This document shows positions 1 through 13,488 of a stretch of 64,000 nt of DNA, piece by piece. The notes below the pieces were generated by a model that did no database searches, had not been told where the DNA came from, and worked only from the letters and a program-made list of their open reading frames with translations. How positions within the stretch are numbered: position 1 is the first letter of the stretch; every line of letters starts with the position of its first letter. The position numbers and the translations under genes are program-made. This stretch comes from Oceanirhabdus sp. W0125-5 (lineage in GTDB: Bacteria; Bacillota; Clostridia; Clostridiales; Clostridiaceae), in the NCBI RefSeq assembly GCF_027938815.1, contig NZ_CP115913.1, positions 1,522,001 through 1,586,000 of the forward strand. The letters run 5' to 3'.

Positions 1-2
1 AG

Positions 3-1223
3 GATATGTTACATTTAGAAGAAAAAAAACAGGACAATTTAAATATCAATAAATTTATTAAGGTGTGGCCTGAAATTTACCAAAAAATAAGTCAGGGTAA
101 GAGTTTCATGTATGAAGAAGTTTCCTTTAACAAGAATAATAAATATAATATAAGTGCCAATCCTATATTTAATAATAACAAAGAACTTATAGGGGTGGTT
201 CTTATTATAAATGAAATACATACAGTTATGAAATTGGTAAATAAATATTCAAATATGGTTTCAAAATATACATTCCATGATTTGATATATAAGAGTGGCA
301 CTATGAAGAAGATTGTTGAATTTTCGAAGAGGGTTGCGGACAGTCCCTCAACAATTCTAATACAAGGAGAAAGTGGAACTGGTAAAGAGGTTTTAGCGCA
401 AGCTATACATAATCAGAGTAGTAGAGCTAATAATCCTTTTATAGTAATAAATTGTGGTGCAATTCCTAAAAATTTAATAGAATCAGAACTTTTTGGATAT
501 GATGATGGGGCTTTTACAGGAGCTAAAAGGGGAGGAAAATCGGGGAAATTTGAACTTGCCCATGGAGGGACTTTATTTTTAGATGAAATAGGTGAGATGC
601 CTCTTGATATGCAGGTTAATCTTTTAAGAGTGCTTCAAGAGGGATATATAAACAGAGTGGGTGGAGATAAGTATATCCCTATTGATGTAAAAATAATAGC
701 TGCAACAAATAAAAACTTAAAAGAAGAAGTGAATAAAGGAACATTTAGAGAAGACTTATATTATAGATTAAGTGTAATTCCTATTATGTTACCTCCTTTA
801 AGAGAGAGAAAAGAGGATTTACAACCTCTTATAGAACATTTTTTAAGGACGAAAGCTAGGAAGCTTAATAAAATGATTCCTCATATTTCACAAGAGCATT
901 TAAATCAAATTTATAGATATGAATGGAAAGGTAATGTTAGAGAATTAGAAAATTATATAGAAAATGTAGTGAATTTAGATGGTAAAACTACAATTAATAT
1001 TAAAAATTTAGATATATTTGATAAAAATATATCTAATAAAGAGGTTGATAGAGGAAATGTGTACTTGTGTACATTAGAAGAGCTTGAGAAAAAAGCTATT
1101 ATTTCATGTTTAAAGGAATATGATAATAATATATCTAAAGTTGCAAAAACTTTAGATATAAGCAGAAATACATTGTATCTAAAAATGAAAAAGTATAATA
1201 TAAATAAGTGTAATATGTCATAG
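3..1223 (+). CDS. Sigma-54-dependent Fis-family activator (5' partial)
   Basis: Enhancer-binding activator of sigma-54 RNA polymerase. The frame is open to the window edge, so the N-terminus is probably missing; what remains begins in a PAS-like sensor segment (about residues 15-75). The AAA+ domain follows, with Walker A GESGTGKE, the sigma-54 contact loop GAFTGA, Walker B-like GTLFLDEIGEMP and the R-finger region FREDLYYRL. A Fis-type helix-turn-helix closes the protein (ISKVAKTLDISRNTLYLKMK). The next gene downstream is an alcohol dehydrogenase with a perfect sigma-54 promoter, so it is the likely target. AdhR-type activators of solvent alcohol dehydrogenases in clostridia are a known precedent; the pairing here is inferred from proximity. 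Confidence 0.9.
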   Translation, partial: DMLHLEEKKQDNLNINKFIKVWPEIYQKISQGKSFMYEEVSFNKNNKYNISANPIFNNNKELIGVVLIINEIHTVMKLVNKYSNMVSKYTFHDLIYKSGTMKKIVEFSKRVADSPSTILIQGESGTGKEVLAQAIHNQSSRANNPFIVINCGAIPKNLIESELFGYDDGAFTGAKRGGKSGKFELAHGGTLFLDEIGEMPLDMQVNLLRVLQEGYINRVGGDKYIPIDVKIIAATNKNLKEEVNKGTFREDLYYRLSVIPIMLPPLRERKEDLQPLIEHFLRTKARKLNKMIPHISQEHLNQIYRYEWKGNVRELENYIENVVNLDGKTTINIKNLDIFDKNISNKEVDRGNVYLCTLEELEKKAIISCLKEYDNNISKVAKTLDISRNTLYLKMKKYNINKCNMS

Positions 1224-1235
1224 TATTGAGAAAAA

Positions 1236-1319
1236 AATAACAACATATGTCCTAAAATGTTACAGTGTATAGTTTTAGGACATATGTTGTTATTATTATG
1301 TACTAAAACAGGACAAATG
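1236..1319 (+). promoter_or_regulatory. Long hairpin and repeated AGGACA-type sites (terminator and candidate enhancer)
   Basis: A perfect 22-bp inverted repeat (1236-1257 with 1273-1294) follows the activator gene. Each arm carries TTTTAGGACATATG, and a third related site, AAACAGGACAAATG, lies at 1306-1319. The hairpin could end the activator transcript. The three similar sites, about 150-230 bp upstream of the sigma-54 promoter, are where an enhancer-binding protein would be expected to bind. Confidence 0.6.
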
Positions 1320-1412
1320 AGATTAAATGCTATAAGTAAATAATTAAATATAGTAATATTATAAAAAGATTTATGGTTATTTTTATTTTTATATAGTAAA
1401 AAAAACCACTAA

Positions 1413-1430
1413 TTGTTAAAAAATAAACAA
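1413..1430 (+). promoter_or_regulatory. Rex-like operator
   Basis: TTGTTAAAAAATAAACAA differs by one base from the Rex consensus TTGTTAA-N4-TTAACAA. It lies about 43 bp upstream of the -24 element of the alcohol dehydrogenase promoter. Rex is the NADH-sensing repressor of fermentation genes in clostridia. The region is AT-rich, so a chance match is possible. Confidence 0.5.
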
Positions 1431-1472
1431 ATATGTGAAAAAAATATCAAAATATATAAAAAAACTTAAAGT

Positions 1473-1487
1473 TGGCACGAGAATTGC
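1473..1487 (+). promoter_or_regulatory. Sigma-54 (-24/-12) promoter
   Basis: TGGCAC-N5-TTGC matches the sigma-54 consensus exactly, with GG and GC ten bases apart. It lies inside the longest open frame of the dehydrogenase, which rules out a start upstream of it and supports the ATG at 1540. Confidence 0.9.
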
Positions 1488-1539
1488 TTTATATATAAGT
1501 AATTACATACAGAATTATAATTTATGGGAGGTTATTATT

Positions 1540-2706
1540 ATGAATCGTTTTACATTACCAAGAGATATCTATTTTGGAGAGAACTCTTTAGCAGTTTTAA
1601 AAGAATTAAAAGGTAAAAAAGCAATGGTTGTTACTGGAGGAAGCTCAATGCAGAAATTTGGTTTCCTTGAAAAAGTAGAAGCTTACTTAAAAGAAGCGGG
1701 AATGGAAGTTGCATTTATAGAAGGCGTAGAACCGGACCCATCTGTTGAAACTGTATTTAAAGGTGCAGAAAAAATGAGAGAATTTGGACCAGATTGGATT
1801 GTTTCAATTGGAGGAGGATCACCAATTGATGCTGCAAAAGCTATGTGGATTTTCTATGAGCATCCAGAAAAAACATTTGATGATGTTAAGGATCCATTTA
1901 CAGTACCAGAATTAAGAACTAAAGCTAAGTTTGTGGCTATTCCTTCAACAAGTGGTACAGCTACTGAGGTTACAGCATTCTCAGTAATAACTGATTATAA
2001 TAAGAAAATTAAATATCCTTTAGCTGATTATAACTTAACACCAGATATTGCGATTGTAGATCCAGAGGTAGCTTCAACAATGCCACCAAAATTAGTAGCT
2101 CATACTGGTATGGATGCATTCACTCATGCTTTAGAAGCTTATGTTGCTTGTAATAAATCATCTTTCTCAGATCCATTAGCTATGGAAGCTTTAGAAATGG
2201 TTAAAGAGAGTATATTAAAATCTTATGAAGGTGATTTAAAAGCTAAAGGGGAAATGCACATTGCTCAATGCTTAGCAGGTATGTCATTCTCAAATGCTTT
2301 ATTAGGAATTACTCATAGTATGGCACATAAAACAGGAGCAGTATTCAATATTCCACACGGATGCGCTAATGCTATATACTTACCATCAGTTGTTCAGTTC
2401 AATGCAAAAGAGTGTGGAGACAGATATGCTAAAGTAGCTTCAAGATTAGGATTAAAAGGTGAAACTCAAGAAGAATTAATAAGCTCTTTAGTTCAATTTA
2501 TAAGAGATTTAAACAAAAAATTAAATATACCAGCTTCATTAAAAGAATTTGGTGTAACAGAAGAGCTTTTCAACAATAATCTTGACTATATTTCTAATAA
2601 TGCTGTATTAGATGCATGTACTGGTTCAAATCCTAGACAGATATCTGTAGATGAAATGAAAAAAATATTTGAATGCACTTATTATGGTACAAACGTTGAA
2701 TTTTAA
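1540..2706 (+). CDS. Iron-containing alcohol dehydrogenase
   Basis: Group III Fe-dependent alcohol dehydrogenase of 388 residues, the usual family length. It interconverts aldehydes and alcohols with NAD(P)H, most likely in alcohol fermentation. The nucleotide-binding GGGSPIDAAKAM and the metal-ligand segments HTGMDAFTHALEAY and GITHSMAHKTGA...IPHG are intact. The ATG at 1540 follows GGGAGG with good spacing and lies downstream of the sigma-54 promoter; the longer frame from 1435 would run through that promoter. Neighbouring control sites suggest activation by the upstream sigma-54 regulator and redox control by Rex. The substrate (ethanol, butanol or another alcohol) cannot be read from sequence. 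Confidence 0.95.
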   Translation: MNRFTLPRDIYFGENSLAVLKELKGKKAMVVTGGSSMQKFGFLEKVEAYLKEAGMEVAFIEGVEPDPSVETVFKGAEKMREFGPDWIVSIGGGSPIDAAKAMWIFYEHPEKTFDDVKDPFTVPELRTKAKFVAIPSTSGTATEVTAFSVITDYNKKIKYPLADYNLTPDIAIVDPEVASTMPPKLVAHTGMDAFTHALEAYVACNKSSFSDPLAMEALEMVKESILKSYEGDLKAKGEMHIAQCLAGMSFSNALLGITHSMAHKTGAVFNIPHGCANAIYLPSVVQFNAKECGDRYAKVASRLGLKGETQEELISSLVQFIRDLNKKLNIPASLKEFGVTEELFNNNLDYISNNAVLDACTGSNPRQISVDEMKKIFECTYYGTNVEF

Positions 2707-2714
2707 TAAAATCA

Positions 2715-2753
2715 TTTAAATATAAGGCGCATATAATGCGTCTTATATTTAAA
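2715..2753 (+). terminator. Terminator of the alcohol dehydrogenase gene
   Basis: A 16-bp stem (2715-2730 with 2738-2753, one G-U pair) directly follows the stop codon. It lacks a long T-run. Confidence 0.6.
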
Positions 2754-2931
2754 ATTTACATAATTAATGTAAAGTAAATATAATATGTTGCTATTTTCAG
2801 ATTATTCAATAAAAGGATAGAAAAAATAATCATGATTATGAATTTTTTGGATGATTAAACTTTCAAATTTGATATATTTTAAATTAATGATTTTTTATTC
2901 AAAAGATATTGAAAATTATAAAGTTAAACTA

Positions 2932-2960
2932 TTGACTTTTAACAAACAAAATGCTAAGAT
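2932..2960 (+). promoter_or_regulatory. Sigma-A promoter of nfnAB
   Basis: TTGACT, 17-base spacer, TAAGAT. The predicted transcription start near 2967 places the whole riboswitch in the leader RNA. Confidence 0.8.
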
Positions 2961-2984
2961 AACCTTGAATTGAATAGTTAAGGA

Positions 2985-3198
2985 TTATGGATGAAGGTTG
3001 TTGGAGATATTTAAAATTTAGTAGTATACTAGATTTTAAATTACCGAAGAAGAAAGTAGTGTATTGGGCTTGATACATTACGAAGCTTTCAGGTTGAGGA
3101 CAATAACTGGACATACCCCTGGAGAGAATCTTTAAATAGATCATCGAAGAAGTAAGCTCATATTAATGAGGGAATCTTTCAGATAAAAGGACAGGGTG
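2985..3198 (+). ncRNA. Tandem glycine riboswitch
   Basis: Two consecutive aptamers match the glycine riboswitch pattern. Aptamer 1 has GGAGA at 3003, ACCGAAGAAGAAAG at about 3042 and CTTTCAGG...GGACAAT at 3086-3103. Aptamer 2 has GGAGAGA at 3121, TCGAAGAAGTAAG at about 3143 and TCTTTCAGATAAAAGGACAG at 3175-3194. The 3' end of aptamer 2 overlaps the 5' arm of a terminator, so glycine binding should prevent termination (an ON switch). Glycine riboswitches normally sit before glycine cleavage, reductase or transport genes; nfnAB as target is unusual as far as I know. Confidence 0.82.
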
Positions 3199-3248
3199 CA
3201 AAGAAGCTTTCTAGAGATAGAATGCTATTTTGCACTTTGTCTTTTTTT
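3189..3248 (+). terminator. Riboswitch expression-platform terminator
   Basis: The segment GACAGGGTGCAAA (3190-3202) pairs with TTTGCACTTTGTC (3229-3241) through two G-U pairs, followed by seven Ts. It competes with closure of aptamer 2, whose conserved GGACAG it contains. Confidence 0.75.
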
Positions 3249-3323
3249 GTTAAAGGCATGCAGGGTATAATTTTAAAACTTTCAATTTTTTTGAAAACAA
3301 TCTGTAAAAAAGGATGTGGGAGT

Positions 3324-4184
3324 ATGTATTTAATTAAAAGAAAACAGGATTTAAATGAGAATACGTTCAAAATGGATATATTAGCTGAAAGACTTGCAAA
3401 ATCAGCACAACCAGGTCAATTTGTTATTGTTAAGTTACATGAAAAAGGTGAGAGAATACCGCTAACAATTGCGGATTATGATAGAGAAGAGGGGACTGTA
3501 TCTATAGTTGTACAAGCTGTAGGTGGGTCTACACAAAGAATGAAAAGCATGAATGAAGGCGACTATTTAATGGATATAGCTGGACCTTTAGGAAAACCAT
3601 CAGATTTCGTTGAAGATTTTGAAGAAATAAAAGATAAAAACGTTCTTTTTGTGGCAGGTGGAGTTGGATCTGCTCCAGTATATCCTCAAGTTAAGTGGTT
3701 ACACGAAAATGGGGTTAATGCTGATGTAATCATCGGAGGTAGAAGTGCAGAACTAGTTATTCTTAAAGAAGAAATGAGTAAAGTTGCTAATGAAGTATAT
3801 ATTGCGACTGATGATGGTTCTTTAGGAATGAAGGGTAGAGTTACAGATATGATAAACCACCTTGTAAACGTAGAAGGTAAGAAATATGATCTTGTAATAG
3901 CTATCGGGCCATTAATAATGATGAAATTTGTAGCATTACAAACTAAGGAATTAGGAATTCCAACTGTAGTTAGTATGAATCCAATAATGGTTGATGGAAC
4001 TGGTATGTGTGGAGCATGCAGAGTTACTGTTGGTGGAAAAATTATGTTTGCATGTGTTGATGGACCAGAGTTTGATGGTCATTTAGTTGATTTTGATGAA
4101 GCAATGAGAAGAGCAACAACATATAAAGAAAAAGAAAAACTTCATCAGTTCAAAGCTGAAGAATGTCAGTGTCACAGGGGGTAA
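3324..4184 (+). CDS. nfnA: NADH-dependent reduced ferredoxin:NADP+ oxidoreductase, small subunit
   Basis: NfnA of the electron-bifurcating NfnAB complex, which couples reduction of NADP+ by reduced ferredoxin and NADH in the cytoplasm. The 286-residue protein is a ferredoxin-reductase-like FAD/NAD-binding fold with the FAD segment RIPLTIAD, the nucleotide motif FVAGGVGSAPVYP and a C-terminal [2Fe-2S] cysteine cluster (GTGMCGACRVTV...FACVDGP). The ATG at 3324 has GGGAG just upstream and gives the normal family length; the frame is open further upstream but runs into the riboswitch terminator. nfnB follows after four bases. 'Sulfide dehydrogenase beta subunit' is an older name for the same family. 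Confidence 0.92.
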   Translation: MYLIKRKQDLNENTFKMDILAERLAKSAQPGQFVIVKLHEKGERIPLTIADYDREEGTVSIVVQAVGGSTQRMKSMNEGDYLMDIAGPLGKPSDFVEDFEEIKDKNVLFVAGGVGSAPVYPQVKWLHENGVNADVIIGGRSAELVILKEEMSKVANEVYIATDDGSLGMKGRVTDMINHLVNVEGKKYDLVIAIGPLIMMKFVALQTKELGIPTVVSMNPIMVDGTGMCGACRVTVGGKIMFACVDGPEFDGHLVDFDEAMRRATTYKEKEKLHQFKAEECQCHRG

Positions 4185-4188
4185 TGAT

Positions 4189-5556
4189 ATGATATTAGAG
4201 AGAGTTAAAGTTAGAGAGCAAGATCCAAAAGTAAGAAGTACTAATTTTGAGGAAGTTTGTTTAGGATATAATGAAGCTGAAGCAGTAGAAGAGGCTAAAA
4301 GATGTTTAGGATGTAAATCAAAGCCATGTGTAGGAAAATGCCCAGTAGCTGTTGATATTCCTGAGTTTATAAAATATATTAAAGAAGAAAATTTTGAGAT
4401 GGCTGCAGAGGAATTATTTAAGCATACATCACTTGCAGCAGTATGTGGAAGAGTTTGTCCACAAGAAACTCAATGTGAGAGCAAGTGTGTTCTTAGCCAT
4501 AAAGGTGAAGCAGTTGCTATAGGTAAGTTAGAAAGATTTGTAGCAGACTGGCATAGAAAAAATAAGCCTGCTTCTACAACTCAAAAAGAAAATACAGGTA
4601 AAAAAGTAGCTGTAATAGGAAGTGGACCAGCAGGATTAAGTTGTGCAGGTGACCTTGCTAAGAAAGGTTTCGATGTTACTGTATTTGAAGCACTTCACGA
4701 ACTTGGAGGAGTTTTAACTTATGGAATTCCTGAGTTCAGATTACCTAAAGAGATAGTTAAGCATGAAATTAACAACCTTAAGAGTGTTGGAGTTAAGTTT
4801 GAAAAGAATGTTGTTTTTGGTAGAACAATTAACTTCCAAAGTCTTGAAGAAGAAGGTTTTGAATCAATATTCATAGGATCAGGAGCTGGTCTTCCTAAGT
4901 TCTTAGGAATTGAGGGAGAAGGTTTAAATGGAGTATTCTCTGCTAATGAGTTCTTAACTAGAGCTAACTTAATGAGAGCATTCAAAGAAGATTATGAAAC
5001 ACCAATGCAAATTGGTAAAAAAGTAGCGGTTGTAGGTGGCGGAAACGTTGCAATGGACGCTGCAAGAACTGCACTTAGACTTGGTGCTGAAGTATACCTA
5101 ATCTATAGAAGAACAGAGAAGGAATTACCAGCAAGAGTAGAAGAAGTACATCATGCAAAAGAAGAAGGAGTTAACTTCGTATTCTTAACTAATCCAGCAT
5201 CTATTAAAGGTGAAGACGGATGGGTTAAAGGTGTTGAATGTACTAAAATGCAATTAGGTCAGCCAGATGATTCAGGTAGATGTCGTGTTTCTACTATTGA
5301 AGGTAGCGAGCATATAATCGAAGTAGATTCTGTTATCATGGCATTAGGAACTAGAGCAAACCCAATTATCACAGCATTAAAAGATGATTTAGAATTAAAT
5401 GAGTGGAACAACATTAAAGTATTTAATGACAATGGAAAAACATCTTATAAAAATGCTTACGCTGGTGGAGATGCTGTAACAGGTGCTGCTACAGTAATAT
5501 TAGCAATGGGTGCAGGTAGAAAATCAGCTCAAGAAATAGCAAGTAATTTAGCATAA
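4189..5556 (+). CDS. nfnB: NADH-dependent reduced ferredoxin:NADP+ oxidoreductase, large subunit
   Basis: NfnB subunit (455 residues), often annotated as glutamate synthase small subunit. The N-terminal part carries the cysteines for two [4Fe-4S] clusters (CLGCKSKPCVGKCP and CGRVCPQETQCESKC). An FAD site GSGPAGLSCAG lies near residue 145 and the NADPH site GGGNVAMDAARTALRLGAE near residue 280. It is translated with nfnA from one riboswitch-controlled transcript. No glutamate synthase large subunit is nearby, which favours the Nfn assignment. Confidence 0.92.
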   Translation: MILERVKVREQDPKVRSTNFEEVCLGYNEAEAVEEAKRCLGCKSKPCVGKCPVAVDIPEFIKYIKEENFEMAAEELFKHTSLAAVCGRVCPQETQCESKCVLSHKGEAVAIGKLERFVADWHRKNKPASTTQKENTGKKVAVIGSGPAGLSCAGDLAKKGFDVTVFEALHELGGVLTYGIPEFRLPKEIVKHEINNLKSVGVKFEKNVVFGRTINFQSLEEEGFESIFIGSGAGLPKFLGIEGEGLNGVFSANEFLTRANLMRAFKEDYETPMQIGKKVAVVGGGNVAMDAARTALRLGAEVYLIYRRTEKELPARVEEVHHAKEEGVNFVFLTNPASIKGEDGWVKGVECTKMQLGQPDDSGRCRVSTIEGSEHIIEVDSVIMALGTRANPIITALKDDLELNEWNNIKVFNDNGKTSYKNAYAGGDAVTGAATVILAMGAGRKSAQEIASNLA

Positions 5557-5570
5557 AATAAATAAATAAA

Positions 5571-5600
5571 AAAGCAAGAGTTAAATCTCTTGCTTTTTTT
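5571..5600 (+). terminator. Terminator of nfnAB
   Basis: GCAAGAG and CTCTTGC form the stem around a TTAAAT loop, flanked by A-tract and T-tract. Confidence 0.9.
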
Positions 5601-5660
5601 ATTTTTTGAGAAAAAAATATTGTTGATACACTTCATTTATAAATAAAGGAAAATTTATCT

Positions 5661-5689
5661 TTGCTTATTGATAAATATTATTATATAAT
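5661..5689 (+). promoter_or_regulatory. Sigma-A promoter
   Basis: TTGCTT, 17-base spacer, TATAAT. It precedes the small ORF at 5703 and probably the DNA glycosylase gene. Confidence 0.65.
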
Positions 5690-5702
5690 AAAAGTAATTC
5701 GT

Positions 5703-5855
5703 GTGGCGATTTGTATTAATAGAAATAAATATAAAATACTTAAAGGGCGAGAAAAACTCATTAATAAATTGTACAATGTAGTAAAAGAGGAATTAAAAGA
5801 GGACAGTTGTACAAAACTAATAGAGATTAATAATATGATAAAAAAGAGTTGGTAG
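5703..5855 (+). CDS. Small hypothetical protein, weakly Spo0E-like
   Basis: About 50 residues, mostly two amphipathic helices (GREKLINKLYNVVKEEL...CTKLIEINNMIKKS). The size and helical-hairpin layout recall Spo0E-type aspartyl phosphatases, but the SQELD signature of that family is absent, so I do not assign the function. The start is uncertain: GTG at 5703 is the first possibility after the predicted transcription start, with no good ribosome-binding site. It could be non-coding. Confidence 0.3.
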   Translation: MAICINRNKYKILKGREKLINKLYNVVKEELKEDSCTKLIEINNMIKKSW

Positions 5856-5925
5856 GACATGATAAGTTATACTGACGAAGTAATGGCAAAATATATTTTG
5901 AATAATTTTGAGGTGAAGAAAGACA

Positions 5926-6804
5926 ATGAGCAGTTACAGCAAAATTGAGATAAGTGGACCAGATATTATAATTAAAGATATTCAGAATTTTGAATTAAGA
6001 GATATATTTGATTGTGGTCAGGCATTTAGATGGAATAAGACTGAAAGTGGAAGTTATATTGGTGTTGCCTTTGGTAGAGTATTGGAAGTAAGGAAAAGAG
6101 AGAATGATGTAATATTTTATGATTGCTCCATGGAAGAGTTCAATAATACGTGGATAGAGTATTTTGATCTTGAAAGAGATTATAGTAAAATAATTGAAGA
6201 ATTAAGTGTGGATGAGACATTGAAGATGGCATGTGACTTTGGAAAAGGAATGAGATTATTACAACAAGAGCCATTTGAATTAACCATATCATTTATTATA
6301 TCAGCAAATAATCAAATACCTAGAATTAAAAGATCTATCGAGAGAATAAGTGAGAGATGGGGAAGAAAAATCTACTATAAAGGAAATGAATATTATGCAT
6401 TTCCAACAGTTGATGAGTTAAGGGAAGCTGGTATTGAGGAGTTAGAACAGTGTGGAGTGGGGTTCAGAGCAAAGTACATATATGAAACAATACAAAGAGT
6501 GTTAAGTGATAAAGATATATTAAATAGAATTAAATCTTTAGATGATGACGGATGCCATAAGGAATTAATGGAATTCAAGGGTATAGGACCTAAAGTAGCT
6601 GACTGTATTATGTTGTTTTCCATGCAAAAATACTCAGCCTTTCCAGTGGATGTCTGGGTTAAAAGAGCAATGCAGCATTTTTATGTTGCCCCTGATGTGA
6701 CTTTACCTAAAATAAGAAAGTATGGAAGAGAGAAGTTTGGGGAGCTAGGTGGATTTGCTCAACAGTATTTGTTTTATTATGCGAGAGAAAACAACATACT
6801 ATAA
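5926..6804 (+). CDS. 8-oxoguanine DNA glycosylase/AP lyase (Ogg1 type)
   Basis: Base-excision repair enzyme removing 8-oxoguanine, 292 residues. The N-terminal OGG domain (FELRDIFDCGQAFRW) precedes a helix-hairpin-helix-GPD domain. The catalytic lysine region is HKELMEFKGIGPKVADCIML and the catalytic aspartate lies in AFPVDVWVKR, both as in human OGG1. The gene stands between nfnAB and a repeat element. A promoter near 5661 is the best candidate for its expression. Confidence 0.9.
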   Translation: MSSYSKIEISGPDIIIKDIQNFELRDIFDCGQAFRWNKTESGSYIGVAFGRVLEVRKRENDVIFYDCSMEEFNNTWIEYFDLERDYSKIIEELSVDETLKMACDFGKGMRLLQQEPFELTISFIISANNQIPRIKRSIERISERWGRKIYYKGNEYYAFPTVDELREAGIEELEQCGVGFRAKYIYETIQRVLSDKDILNRIKSLDDDGCHKELMEFKGIGPKVADCIMLFSMQKYSAFPVDVWVKRAMQHFYVAPDVTLPKIRKYGREKFGELGGFAQQYLFYYARENNIL

Positions 6805-6807
6805 AAA

Positions 6808-7060
6808 ACATAATGGAGAATGGATAATGTAGAATGGAGAATGATTGACATTTCGCTCTGCGAAATTTTAATTGTATTGTTCAATCAAAAATATGGTATT
6901 GCTCCTTTCAGTTAAAAAGAATAGAGTCTATTTTAAATACAATATTTTATCCAAGATGAAATGAGTGAAAACTTCTTGTCCTAAAGAATAATAAAATGTA
7001 GCTTTTGCCCTAAGGCAAAAGCATCCATCATTCTCCATTCTCAATTCTCCATTCTACATT
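6808..7060 (+). repeat. Palindromic intergenic repeat, copy 1
   Basis: It starts four bases after a stop codon. The ends are tandem 9-10-mers of the type GAGAATGGATAATG, inverted at the other end as CATTCTCCATTCTC. Between them lie small hairpins (ATTTCGCTCTGCGAAAT; GCTTTTGCCctaaGGCAAAAGC; a TTTTATCC-type core). Five further copies occur in this window. Confidence 0.8.
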
Positions 7061-7085
7061 AAAAAAAGGCACGAATGTGCCTTTT

Positions 7086-7087
<2 letters not shown>
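7061..7087. terminator. Bidirectional terminator between repeat copy 1 and gdhA
   Basis: GGCAC/GTGCC stem around GAAT with A- and T-tracts on both sides; it serves gdhA on the minus strand and the end of the ogg transcript. Confidence 0.85.
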
Positions 7088-9063
<1,976 letters not shown>

Positions 9064-9369
9064 ATAAATCTCTCCTACTAAATTTAATCTCTTTAGGAAG
9101 TATGTCCATTTAACTTCATAAGTATACAAATTAAACAAAGTAGGTGAATCTATTTAAACTTTTTTTTCTTGAATAAGCTAAATTTTTAACTAAGAAATAT
9201 TTATTACTATAAATATTATGAAATTAATAAAAATATTTATAAAAATCTATAATAAATTTAATAAATATATAATTTATAGAAAATAAAGGAATAGTGAGGA
9301 AACGGAAGAAAACAAGAAAAAACATTAGATATTTATTAATAAATCAAAGAAATACAAAGGATAAAGACT
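9064..9369. other. AT-rich divergent intergenic region
   Basis: About 300 bases without a credible gene between the divergent DUF1461-gdhA and groESL operons. I see no repeat or RNA structure beyond general AT-richness. Confidence 0.5.
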
Positions 9370-9434
9370 TTGATAAAAATGTATGTATTATTTAATATAT
9401 AATTATGTTAGCACTCTATTATGTTGAGTGCTGA
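9370..9434 (+). promoter_or_regulatory. groESL promoter and CIRCE operator (HrcA site)
   Basis: TTGATA (9370), 17-base spacer and TAATAT (9393) form a sigma-A promoter. Immediately downstream is CIRCE: TTAGCACTC-N9-GAGTGCTGA (9408-9434), one base off the consensus. This indicates heat-shock control by HrcA. The groES start is another 190 bases on, so the leader is long. Confidence 0.9.
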
Positions 9435-9582
9435 TTATGGTAAAATTAAAAAAGTTATTCAAAATTGAACATATTACAGAAAATTAAGAGTTTTTAATTA
9501 GTAAAATTATAAAAAAGTATAAACTATTATTTATTTATCTAGTATAATAGATATTGGTGCTATAGGTTGAAAATAATTATAA

Positions 9583-9903
<321 letters not shown>

Positions 9904-9931
9904 TTAAAGTTAATATAGTTAATCATAGTAG

Positions 9932-11572
<1,641 letters not shown>

Positions 11573-11602
11573 GAGTATATTTAATAATAGTAAATATAAA
11601 TG

Positions 11603-11637
11603 CTGAGTTTGGTCTTAAGACTAAACTCAGTTTTTTT
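11603..11637 (+). terminator. Terminator of groESL
   Basis: CTGAGTTTGGTC/GACTAAACTCAG stem followed by seven Ts. Confidence 0.92.
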
Positions 11638-11759
11638 ATTCTTAAGGGAAATAATAGTTTGATAACTAAGAAAATGATGTTTGTAACACCTAGAAAATCA
11701 ATATTTTGAAAGCTTAAGAAAAGTACATAAAAGAGTTTTATTTAAATAGAAAAAAACTG

Positions 11760-11788
11760 TTGACAAATGGTGATAACTTAAATAGAAT
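11760..11788 (+). promoter_or_regulatory. Promoter of guaBA
   Basis: TTGACA, 17-base spacer, TAGAAT. Transcription would start near 11795, 35 bases before the riboswitch. Confidence 0.85.
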
Positions 11789-11829
11789 AGGTAATAAGTT
11801 ATTCAGACGAAAAATAATAATAGAATATA

Positions 11830-11903
11830 TTCTCATCATATAATCCTCGAATAAGGCGAGGAAGTTTCTACCGAGTACCGCAAATTCTCGACTATGAGTG
11901 AGT
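11830..11903 (+). ncRNA. Purine riboswitch, guanine type
   Basis: The aptamer shows P2 CCTCG/CGAGG, the junction core AAGTTTCTACC, a GG/CC loop-loop match and P1 pairing CTCAT with ATGAG. The discriminator base before TATG (11892) is C, which specifies guanine rather than adenine. Confidence 0.9.
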
Positions 11904-11920
11904 AGGTTTAAGAATGTATT

Positions 11921-11957
11921 ATACCTAGTTCACTTTATTGTGAACTAGGTATTTTTT
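11921..11957 (+). terminator. Riboswitch terminator before guaB
   Basis: ATACCTAGTTCAC pairs with GTGAACTAGGTAT and is followed by Ts. With guanine bound it should stop transcription of guaBA (OFF switch). Confidence 0.9.
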
Positions 11958-12024
11958 ATTCTATTCACCTTATTCATTTGTGATGAGTATCACATACAAA
12001 CAATATTGATTAAGGAGAGTGTAA

Positions 12025-13476
<1,452 letters not shown>

Positions 13477-13488
13477 TGGAGGAAGAAT

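Noticed and set aside
1435-1539. Longer alcohol dehydrogenase starting at 1435
   Set aside because: The extension covers the sigma-54 promoter and lacks a ribosome-binding site; the ATG at 1540 gives the family length.
5859-5948. 29-codon ORF overlapping the start of the DNA glycosylase
   Set aside because: Its only Shine-Dalgarno-like sequence is one base from the ATG and the composition is not convincing.
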